From Candidatus Poseidonia sp. (GTDB lineage: Archaea > Thermoplasmatota > Poseidoniia > Poseidoniales > Poseidoniaceae), in NCBI GenBank assembly GCA_013330155.1, contig DUIU01000213.1, positions 1-5,487 of the forward strand: a stretch of DNA of 5,487 nt. Direction: 5' to 3'. Below are positions 1 through 5,108 of the stretch, piece by piece. The translations under genes were made by a program, and so were the position numbers. Every line of letters begins with the position of its first letter. The first letter of the stretch is position 1. A model generated the notes under the pieces. It saw only the letters and a list, made by a program, of their open reading frames with translations. It ran no database searches and was not told the DNA's origin.

Positions 1-1
1 C

Positions 2-271
2 CACGTCCACCTCCATGCTGGTTCACTTCCATTCCGCATCACATCATGGACGGTCATGGCCCCATGGCAGTTCAAAGGTCGGCCGCCGAGGCTCCAACTC
101 AACGCTGAAGAAAAGATGCAAACCCAAGTTGAATTCAGAGACCAATATACCGAGGATTGCCACATCGAAGTCGCGATTGAAATTGAGGACTTTGGGGCGT
201 GGAAACAGCACCTCTGGTTGCGTGCTCCAAGCGATGTTTCATCGAAAGAATTCGCCAAGGAAGAGGAGTGA
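2..271 (+). CDS. C-terminal part of an unrecognised protein (5' truncated by window edge)
   Basis: The frame is open from the first complete codon at position 2 to a TGA at 269-271, giving 89 residues of C-terminal sequence with no start needed inside the window. The residues look like genuine protein: a basic/aromatic stretch (TVMAPWQFKGRPPRLQLN), then a strongly acidic strand-like region (HIEVAIEIEDFGAW) and a charged tail ending KEEE. An internal ATG at 56 could start a 71-residue protein, but the frame continues without a stop to the window edge, so truncation is more likely. I recognise no family, cysteine cluster or membrane segment. The stop lies 34 bases before the Lrp-type start, so the two genes could be co-transcribed. 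That this frame is coding is fairly likely, because the overlapping +3 frame only becomes family-like after position 306. Confidence 0.6.
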   Translation, partial: HVHLHAGSLPFRITSWTVMAPWQFKGRPPRLQLNAEEKMQTQVEFRDQYTEDCHIEVAIEIEDFGAWKQHLWLRAPSDVSSKEFAKEEE

Positions 272-274
272 AGG

Positions 275-300
275 CTTGAAAACCTGTCCACCTTTCCAAG
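275..300. promoter_or_regulatory. Imperfect inverted repeat upstream of the Lrp-type gene (possible operator)
   Basis: CTTGAAAA (275-282) and TTTCCAAG (293-300) form an inverted repeat matching at 7 of 8 positions around a 10-base spacer, ending five bases before the chosen ATG at 306. Lrp/AsnC proteins commonly bind degenerate dyads and repress their own genes, so an autoregulatory site is plausible. The arms are short and one position mismatches, so chance is also possible. If translation instead starts at TTG 276, this repeat lies within the coding sequence. Confidence 0.25.
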
Positions 301-305
301 ATACG

Positions 306-764
306 ATGAACTTGGACGCTACCGACCGTGCGTTGTTGTTGCTTCTTAGCGAAGACGCGCGCGTCAGCCATCGCTCGCTCGCTCGAACCCTTGGTATCGC
401 ACAAGGTACGGTTACGAATCGGGTGCGACGATTGGAACAAGAGGGTGTCATCGAAGGTTACCGTGTCGCGTTGAACCCAACCAAATTGGGGTGGTCAATG
501 ACCATCATGGCAGGACTTCGGATTCAGAAAGGACGGATGATCGACGTACAACAGAAGATTTCTGCTGACCCGCGAGTGTTTGCTGTGTACGACGTCACGG
601 GGGACTGGGATTCCATTGTTCTCGCTCGTGTTCGGGACCGGGCCGACCTTGACAACTTGACGAAGACCGTTTTTACACTGGATGGCGTCTCACGCTCCTA
701 CACGCATGTTGTGCTCAACACCGTCAAGGAACAAGCCTTTCCAGCACCAGATGTTGAACGCTGA
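306..764 (+). CDS. Lrp/AsnC-family transcriptional regulator
   Basis: This is a 152-residue DNA-binding regulator of the feast/famine (Lrp/AsnC) family, whose members act as dimers or octamers and often sense amino acids or related metabolites. The N-terminus MNLDATDRALLLLL is the usual family start. The winged helix-turn-helix covers about residues 5-50, with recognition region SHRSLARTLGIAQGTVTNRVRRL. A RAM effector/oligomerisation domain follows at about 66-142, including the conserved turn VTGDWDSIV (97-105) and THVVLNTVKE near the end. Length matches the family. I chose ATG 306 because it sits at the family N-terminus. A TTG at 276 has a GAGGAG seven bases upstream and would add ten residues, so it is a real alternative. 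The frame is open upstream to 15, but that part overlaps the preceding gene and is not family-like. An imperfect inverted repeat at 275-300 could be an autoregulatory site. The ligand and regulon cannot be read from the sequence. Confidence 0.93.
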   Translation: MNLDATDRALLLLLSEDARVSHRSLARTLGIAQGTVTNRVRRLEQEGVIEGYRVALNPTKLGWSMTIMAGLRIQKGRMIDVQQKISADPRVFAVYDVTGDWDSIVLARVRDRADLDNLTKTVFTLDGVSRSYTHVVLNTVKEQAFPAPDVER

Positions 765-765
765 T

Positions 766-1245
766 TCAATCATCGTACATATCCACCAGTGGACCGAGAA
801 CGTCCACCAGCCCCGAGAGCCCCTCAACCACCCGAGTTTCAGGCTTAAGGCACCGCATCAATACCGAGCGGAGTTGCTCATCAAACCCGACATCAAGCGA
901 TTCAAGATTCCGCCGGATGTTGGACTGCAGGCGCCCTCCAGTTCGATCCCAATCCATGAGAACAATCACGCTCGGACCTCGGTCATGTTTGCTCCGACGG
1001 CCATATGTTTCCACCAAATGAACGAGCACGTCGTCGACTGGCCAGCCACGATTTAACACTTCGATGGGGCCTGAAAATCCAAGGCGTTCCAAGGCCTCAC
1101 GGTCTCGCCTTCCTTCGATAAGTATCACAGCCTCTGAGGTTCGATTGCGAAGGCGAGCATGGGCCAAAGCCTGCGCGGCATGGTGCCAACGCTCCTCAGC
1201 ATTGGATGAACCACGGCCGAGTCCATGAAAGGAATCTCGGGTCAT
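766..1245 (-). CDS. Small Toprim-domain protein (archaeal UPF0292 / COG1658-like)
   Basis: This 159-residue protein carries a Toprim fold, the Mg2+-binding nucleotidyl transfer/hydrolysis domain shared by topoisomerases, DnaG primase and RNase M5. The first acidic motif is VILIEGRRDREALERLG (40-56, catalytic-type Glu44 with Asp48). The DxD motif is VIVLMDWDRTGGRL (93-106, Asp98 and Asp100). Both metal-binding motifs are intact. Archaeal stand-alone Toprim proteins of this size are annotated as RNase M5-like or primase-like, but their substrate is generally not established, so I give no specific reaction. About 35 residues precede the domain, a little longer than is usual for minimal members. 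The start is supported by GGAGG (plus-strand CCTCC at 1253-1257) seven bases upstream. The ATG overlaps the stop of the DUF167 gene by four bases (ATGA), implying translational coupling. Its stop is separated from the Lrp stop by one base. Confidence 0.88.
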   Translation of the reverse strand: MTRDSFHGLGRGSSNAEERWHHAAQALAHARLRNRTSEAVILIEGRRDREALERLGFSGPIEVLNRGWPVDDVLVHLVETYGRRSKHDRGPSVIVLMDWDRTGGRLQSNIRRNLESLDVGFDEQLRSVLMRCLKPETRVVEGLSGLVDVLGPLVDMYDD

Positions 1246-1565
1246 TCAATGGCCTCCAAAATGGATTCAATTTGACGAACGAGCGTCTCTGGTGTGGCGT
1301 CTTCGACACGGACCGATTTCAGTCGGGATTTTCGCCCTGATGTTATGCTGAGCGAACGAGCCTCGAGTTGGAGTTGGGTAGCGAGCACGTGCAGAACCGC
1401 TCGATTCGCCTTTCCATCCTTGGCTTCGGCCTTGACTGCAACGGAGATTCGAGCTCGCCATGCATTGAATCCAGTGATGCCTTGAATTTTGGACGAGGGT
1501 TGGACCTCGACATCGACGATGACCGACCCGTCAAGTGTTGGCGAAAGACAAGAACTGACGCCCAT
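1242..1565 (-). CDS. DUF167 (YggU / UPF0235) family protein
   Basis: This 107-residue protein matches the DUF167 pattern throughout. It has an opening strand with VQPSSK (21-26), the signature AKDGKANRAVLHVLA (48-62) equivalent to the family's DGKAN-helix, and ITSGRKSRLKSVRV (74-87) matching the family's conserved ISG-x-x-SR-x-K segment. The fold is a small alpha/beta domain, conserved in bacteria, archaea and eukaryotes, with no settled biochemical role. Its length is typical. The ATG at 1563-1565 is the first possible start because an in-frame stop lies two codons upstream. There is no clear ribosome binding site, which fits a short-leader or leaderless transcript. It is the first gene of a two-gene unit with the Toprim protein and is divergent from the oxidase operon. 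Pairing a DUF167 with a nucleic-acid-type Toprim protein hints at RNA or DNA processing, but that is inference. Confidence 0.9.
   Translation of the reverse strand: MGVSSCLSPTLDGSVIVDVEVQPSSKIQGITGFNAWRARISVAVKAEAKDGKANRAVLHVLATQLQLEARSLSITSGRKSRLKSVRVEDATPETLVRQIESILEAIE
1253..1257 (-). promoter_or_regulatory. Ribosome binding site for the Toprim gene
   Basis: On the minus strand this reads GGAGG, complementary to the CCUCC of the 16S rRNA 3' end, seven bases before the ATG at 1245. It lies inside the last codons of the DUF167 gene. Together with the ATGA overlap it supports the chosen start and translational coupling of the two genes. Confidence 0.7.
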
Positions 1566-1601
1566 AATTTACACTCTGCGCGGCGGGTTCAAGTAGCATC
1601 G

Positions 1602-1621
1602 CCTCGGTGACTTCACCGAGG
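1602..1621. promoter_or_regulatory. Perfect 9-bp palindrome, probable operator
   Basis: CCTCGGTGA (1602-1610) and TCACCGAGG (1613-1621) are exact reverse complements separated by CT. The dyad begins 36 bases upstream of the DUF167 start codon, which is where a promoter-proximal operator would sit if that gene has a short leader. A 20-base dyad with a 2-base centre resembles a dimeric regulator site more than a terminator, since no T-rich run directly follows on either strand. A transcribed hairpin cannot be excluded. Confidence 0.5.
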
Positions 1622-1631
1622 ATGAATTAGG

Positions 1632-1646
1632 TGAACCAACCGTTCA
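1632..1646. repeat. Short dyad TGAAC-N5-GTTCA
   Basis: Five-base arms at 1632-1636 and 1642-1646 are exact reverse complements with centres 10 bases apart, one DNA turn. This geometry is common for dimeric regulators. The arms are short enough to arise by chance, but the dyad lies 10 bases from the 9-bp palindrome and shares its GGTGA element (1630-1634). Confidence 0.3.
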
Positions 1647-1664
1647 ATTTCGGGCAGAAAAAAT

Positions 1665-1706
1665 CGCGAAAAAAACGCGTACCAGCACGCCATAAGGCGA
1701 TTAAAA
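1665..1706 (+). promoter_or_regulatory. Candidate cox operon promoter region
   Basis: The most A-rich stretch of the spacer lies here: CGCG, seven A, CGCG (1665-1679), then TTAAAA at 1701-1706. Archaeal promoters use an A/T-rich TATA element about 25 bases before the transcript start. Use of the A tract would place the start near 1698 and give a leader of about 80 bases containing the whole hairpin at 1722-1750. Use of TTAAAA would place the start near 1729, inside that hairpin. Neither element is a strong consensus match, so the choice is open. Confidence 0.3.
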
Positions 1707-1721
1707 CGAACAATGGTCCTA

Positions 1722-1750
1722 GCCCCCATCAAGCAACGCTTAAGGGGGGC
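1722..1750 (+). promoter_or_regulatory. GC-rich hairpin upstream of coxB
   Basis: GCCCCC (1722-1727) pairs with GGGGGC (1745-1750). After a small internal loop, AAGC (1731-1734) pairs with GCTT (1738-1741) around an AAC triloop. The structure ends 29 bases before the GTG start of coxB. It is not followed by a T-run, so it does not look like a terminator. It would be a leader element if transcription starts upstream of 1722. Confidence 0.4.
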
Positions 1751-1779
1751 CTACACGGCCGGTTAAACAGGGTGGTTGC

Positions 1780-2805
1780 GTGGTAGCAGAAGATACGGTG
1801 TTCGCTGTTCTGTATGATAAGTTCATGTTTTGGTCCATTCTGGTCGGCATCTTCACGTTCGGCTGGATGTTTTTGGCCATGCTGCGATACCGAGAAGGCA
1901 TTGAGCCCGATACCACGCACATCGACCACATCGAGGTGGGGTCGTTTCCAGTCGACCGGCACAACACCAAACTTGAGGTGTTCTTCTATGTCTTACCAAC
2001 CGTCATCGTCGCATGGCTCATTGTTCTTGCCCTGTCATCCAACACGGCGGTCTGGGTCATCCCAGAGGAAAGCGAAGCCCATGACATGAAAATCGTTGGA
2101 AAGCAATGGTTCTGGGAGTTCGAGTACAAAGACTCCCTCACATGGGAAGATGATCCTTCGTTGACCGGCATCAACGTTGACTGGAGAGGAACTACACTCA
2201 CGGTCAACAGTACCAACGCTCAGGCCGAGAATATATCCATTACAACGGTTGGTGGCAATTCCTTCGGCGATACGGTGAGCTACGACCCTATTGCCATCGA
2301 CCAGATGACTGGCCAAAAGATGGTCGAGATGGTGTTCGCTCCGCAGAATCATTCCGTCGTCGAAATTACAGACGCTGATGGAGTGCTCCTCCACACCTGG
2401 ATGCACATTCCGGGCGAGGATGAAAACGGATACCGAGAGAACTTTGCTTTTTCATCGGCGCTTGGTGAAGACATGATTTTGCCCTGCGACCAGGACGTGG
2501 TGTTTGAGATGCACTCTGCGCCATCCGACGATTCCAACCCCAACTACATTGGCGTCCAGCACTCTTTCTGGCTCCCAGAGTGGGGCGTGAAGGAAGACTT
2601 GGTTCCCGGCATTGAAGGTGGCACGTACATGACCGTCATGCCTGACGACCCTGGCCTGTTCCCCATCAAGTGCGCTGAATACTGCGGAAACCAACACTCA
2701 ATGATGGTTGGCCAAGTCAAAATCGTCGCTGCGGAAGGAATGAACTGCGACTTCGATTCAGGCGTAAAGAAAATCTCTGACGGAAGCACTGGAGGTGAGT
2801 ACTGA
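1780..2805 (+). CDS. coxB: Cytochrome c oxidase (haem-copper oxidase) subunit II, CuA-bearing, with enlarged outer domain
   Basis: Subunit II accepts electrons from a cytochrome or blue-copper donor at its outer-face CuA centre and passes them to subunit I. Two membrane helices (about 14-36 and 66-88) anchor it, followed by KQWFWEFEY (108-116), the conserved aromatic patch. The CuA ligands are complete: His261 in HSFWLPEWGVKEDLVPG, then Cys298, Glu300, Cys302, His306 and Met309 in CAEYCGNQHSMM. At 341 residues it is long because about 100 residues are inserted between Tyr116 and the strand starting near Met232; canonical proteins have roughly 15-20 there. Two non-ligand cysteines (236, 323) could form a disulfide. 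GTG 1780 is the only start before the first helix, since an in-frame TAA lies at 1741. A weak GGTG (1771-1774) may serve as ribosome binding site. A GTG at 1798 is a less likely alternative. No lipoprotein signal is visible. Confidence 0.95.
   Translation: MVAEDTVFAVLYDKFMFWSILVGIFTFGWMFLAMLRYREGIEPDTTHIDHIEVGSFPVDRHNTKLEVFFYVLPTVIVAWLIVLALSSNTAVWVIPEESEAHDMKIVGKQWFWEFEYKDSLTWEDDPSLTGINVDWRGTTLTVNSTNAQAENISITTVGGNSFGDTVSYDPIAIDQMTGQKMVEMVFAPQNHSVVEITDADGVLLHTWMHIPGEDENGYRENFAFSSALGEDMILPCDQDVVFEMHSAPSDDSNPNYIGVQHSFWLPEWGVKEDLVPGIEGGTYMTVMPDDPGLFPIKCAEYCGNQHSMMVGQVKIVAAEGMNCDFDSGVKKISDGSTGGEY
2791..2798 (+). promoter_or_regulatory. Strong ribosome binding site for coxA
   Basis: GGAGGTGA is a full eight-base complement to the archaeal 16S rRNA tail (UCACCUCC) and lies six bases before ATG 2805, inside the last codons of coxB. 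It fixes the coxA start at the signal peptide and so shows that the unusual N-terminal domain is translated as part of subunit I. Confidence 0.85.
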
Positions 2806-5108
2806 TGCGCGGCCGTGCAACGCTCCTTCTGGGCGTCCTGTTGGTTGCCTTGATGGCTGCGCCACAGTTCACAGCCGCCCCCGGCGGCATCGGTGCTGCC
2901 GGCGACCAGGGATGTACTTGCCACGGTGGCGCCTCCCCAGATACCACGGTTCTGGTCGATGGTCTGCCTGACACCTACAACGCCAGTGAGGTCTACACCT
3001 TCACCGTGACCGTCCAGAACGACGTGATGGAAATCAACGATGTTGACTGGAACGGCCGTGCTGGTGGATACCGCATCCTCGTTTCCCACGGTGAAGTTTC
3101 TGCCGTCCCCGAATCCCTCAGTCAAACGATGGATGGAGGGTTAACCCACACGACTGAAGCCAATGCGGTTCGCTCATGGACGTTCGAATGGACGGCTCCG
3201 GCAGCTGACGACCTCAACGTTGAGATGACCGTGTACGGAAACGCTGTCAACGGCGGAAACGGCGCGGGCGGAGACCACTGGAACGAGGCGAAGATTTCCA
3301 TCGCAGGTATCAACGCCGGAGCCTTGGCTCCGAGCGCCAGCGCCTTGGTCATCTTCGTCACGTCGATCGGTCTGGCCGCTGGACTCATCTTCATGGGTGT
3401 CCTCTGGGTCTTCTACCGTCGCTCTCCAGATACCTTCACCATGGAACGATTCTGGGGCTTCCTCAAGCCTTGGTTGACCACCACCGACCACAAAGAAGTC
3501 GGAATCATGTACTTCTTGTTCGGTTTCTTCTTCTTCCTCGTTGGAGGTTTGCTGGCCTTGCTGTTCCGCCTCCAATTGGCGTTGCCAGAGAACGATTTCC
3601 TGACCTATGACGAATACAACTCATTCTTCACCCTGCACGGAACGACCATGATTTTCTTGGCCGCCATGCCGATGATCGCCGGTTTCATGAACTACGTCCT
3701 GCCGCTTCAAATTGGGGCCAAGGACCTCGCCTTCCCCCGCATCAACGCCATGGGATTGTGGCTCTTGGTCTTCTCTGCGCCGCTCATCTTCACGGGCATT
3801 TGGTCTGGCCAAGGCGCTGACATCACGTGGGTCATGTACCCACCATATTCCTCACTCACGGAAGCCAACCTCGGGTCAACACTGGCCGACTACGGCTCCA
3901 ACGCAGGAACCACGGCGTTCATCTCGGGCATGCTCATGCTCGGGGCCTCTTCGACATTGGGTGGTGTGAACTTCATCACCACCGTGTTCACCATGCGCGC
4001 TCCGGGTGTCACGTGGATGAAGATGCCGTTGTTCACCTGGTCGGTGTTCATCAGCGTGTTCATGCTCTTCATGTCCCTACCAGCGCTCATCATTGGCGTG
4101 GCCTTCCTTCTGTTTGACCACACCATTGGCACCCAATTCTTCGTTGCCGGTGGCGACCCGTTGCTCTTCCAGCACCTGTTCTGGTTCTTCGGTCACCCAG
4201 AGGTATACGTCGTCATTGTCCCAGCCTTCGGTATCGTCTCTGAAGTGCTCGCCACCTCGGCTCGACGGTCCATCTTTGGCTACAAGTCCATGGTGTTCGC
4301 CATGGCGGGAATTGGCATCGTTGGTTTCATCGTTTGGGGCCACCACATGCTGACGTCCGGTATGGACCCGTTCTGGCGAGCGTTGTTCATGATCATGACC
4401 ATGCTCGTGGCCATTCCAACCGGTGCGAAGATCTTCAATTGGCTCGCAACGCTGTGGGGCGGTTCATTGGTCATGAAGACCCACACGCTGTGGTCCTTGG
4501 GCTTCCTTGTGACCTTCACGCTCGGTGGTATTTCTGGAATGTTCTTCCCAGTGGCTGGTCTTGACATCCACTTCCACGACTCGTACTTCGTGGTGGCTCA
4601 CTTCCACTACGTGTTCATTGGCGGAACCGTCTTCGCGCTGTTCTCTGCAGTCTACTATTGGTACCCCAAAGCCACTGGACGCAAGCTCAACGAAACCCTC
4701 GGGCTTTGGCATTTCCTCATCGGCTTTTCCTCCTACAACGCAGCGTTCTGGCCCATGCACGCCCTGGGCATCATGGGCATGCCTCGTCGTACCCACACCT
4801 ACACCCTCGAGTCCGGCTTCGCCGAATACAACATGGCGGTCACAACCTTCGCCTTCATCTTTGGAATCAGCCAATTGTTGTTGGTTTGGAACATCATCTA
4901 CTCCTCTCGTCGAGGAGAACCTGTGGGCAAGGACCCATGGGGTGGCTGGTCACTTGAGTGGTCAACCACGTCGCCACCACCAACGCCGTCCTTCCACGAC
5001 ATCCCAACTCAACTTGACAAGAACGAAGAGTTTGGTCATCACAAGCATGACGGTCCTTCACTGAAGGAAAAATTATGGAATGCGGAACCGAAGGGGGCGG
5101 AAGAATGA
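2805..5108 (+). CDS. coxA: Cytochrome c oxidase subunit I (A1-type haem-copper oxidase) with fused N-terminal secreted CxCH domain
   Basis: This catalytic subunit reduces O2 at a haem a3-CuB centre and pumps protons. The oxidase part spans about 213-725 with 12 predicted helices. Visible ligands are His278 and His601 (low-spin haem), His599 (haem a3), and His464, His513 and His514 (CuB). Tyr468 of HPEVY is the expected cross-linked tyrosine. Glu466, Asp307 (D-channel entrance) and Lys542 (K-channel, IPTGAKIFNWLATL) indicate type A1. The tail has the usual DPWGGWSLEWSTTSPPP (710-726), then a His-rich end. Oddly, residues 1-24 form a signal peptide and about 25-170 an outer domain. That domain starts GGIGAAGDQGCTCHGG and ends WTFEWTAPA...VYGNAVNGGNGAGGDHWN, resembling reeler / choice-of-anchor V domains. 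An added helix (about 181-204) returns the chain to the cytoplasm, so topology is consistent. At 767 residues it is over 200 longer than usual. It overlaps coxB by one base (TGATG) and the next gene by four. Confidence 0.96.
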   Translation: MRGRATLLLGVLLVALMAAPQFTAAPGGIGAAGDQGCTCHGGASPDTTVLVDGLPDTYNASEVYTFTVTVQNDVMEINDVDWNGRAGGYRILVSHGEVSAVPESLSQTMDGGLTHTTEANAVRSWTFEWTAPAADDLNVEMTVYGNAVNGGNGAGGDHWNEAKISIAGINAGALAPSASALVIFVTSIGLAAGLIFMGVLWVFYRRSPDTFTMERFWGFLKPWLTTTDHKEVGIMYFLFGFFFFLVGGLLALLFRLQLALPENDFLTYDEYNSFFTLHGTTMIFLAAMPMIAGFMNYVLPLQIGAKDLAFPRINAMGLWLLVFSAPLIFTGIWSGQGADITWVMYPPYSSLTEANLGSTLADYGSNAGTTAFISGMLMLGASSTLGGVNFITTVFTMRAPGVTWMKMPLFTWSVFISVFMLFMSLPALIIGVAFLLFDHTIGTQFFVAGGDPLLFQHLFWFFGHPEVYVVIVPAFGIVSEVLATSARRSIFGYKSMVFAMAGIGIVGFIVWGHHMLTSGMDPFWRALFMIMTMLVAIPTGAKIFNWLATLWGGSLVMKTHTLWSLGFLVTFTLGGISGMFFPVAGLDIHFHDSYFVVAHFHYVFIGGTVFALFSAVYYWYPKATGRKLNETLGLWHFLIGFSSYNAAFWPMHALGIMGMPRRTHTYTLESGFAEYNMAVTTFAFIFGISQLLLVWNIIYSSRRGEPVGKDPWGGWSLEWSTTSPPPTPSFHDIPTQLDKNEEFGHHKHDGPSLKEKLWNAEPKGAEE

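Larger units (their letters stand above)
1566..1779. other. Divergent intergenic region between the DUF167-Toprim unit and the cox operon
   Basis: These 214 bases should contain both divergent promoters. From left to right they hold a perfect 9-bp palindrome (1602-1621), a TGAAC-N5-GTTCA dyad (1632-1646), an A-rich tract flanked by CGCG (1665-1679), a TTAAAA box-like sequence (1701-1706) and a GC-rich hairpin (1722-1750). No convincing reading frame or tRNA lies here. GGTGA-type half-sites recur at 1606-1610, 1613-1617 (inverted) and 1630-1634, which suggests a shared control region. Confidence 0.6.

Noticed and set aside
15..305. N-terminal extension of the Lrp-type protein to an ATG at 15
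   Set aside because: The extra 97 residues are Ser/Arg/Lys-rich and not family-like, and they overlap the better-looking partial gene in frame 2 (2-271).
1581..1655. tRNA-like T-loop sequences (GGGTTCAAG near 1585 and CCGTTCAAT near 1641)
   Set aside because: Neither has a proper five-base T stem with the closing C, and no matching acceptor, D or anticodon arms can be drawn around them.
1748..1760. GGCC-TACAC-GGCC mini hairpin before coxB
   Set aside because: The stem is only four bases and competes with the longer hairpin at 1722-1750. GGCC is self-complementary, so this arises easily by chance.
2544..3125. A 193-residue open frame on the minus strand across the coxB-coxA junction
   Set aside because: It is antisense to two genes with strong family matches, has no ribosome binding site and no recognisable motif. 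Long antisense frames are expected in GC-rich coding DNA.
3441..5108. Separate COX1 gene starting at the internal ATG 3441 (MERFWGFLKPW)
   Set aside because: This is where a normal COX1 would begin, but there is no ribosome binding site before it and the frame is continuous from the strongly supported ATG at 2805. The upstream helix and signal peptide also make topological sense as one chain.
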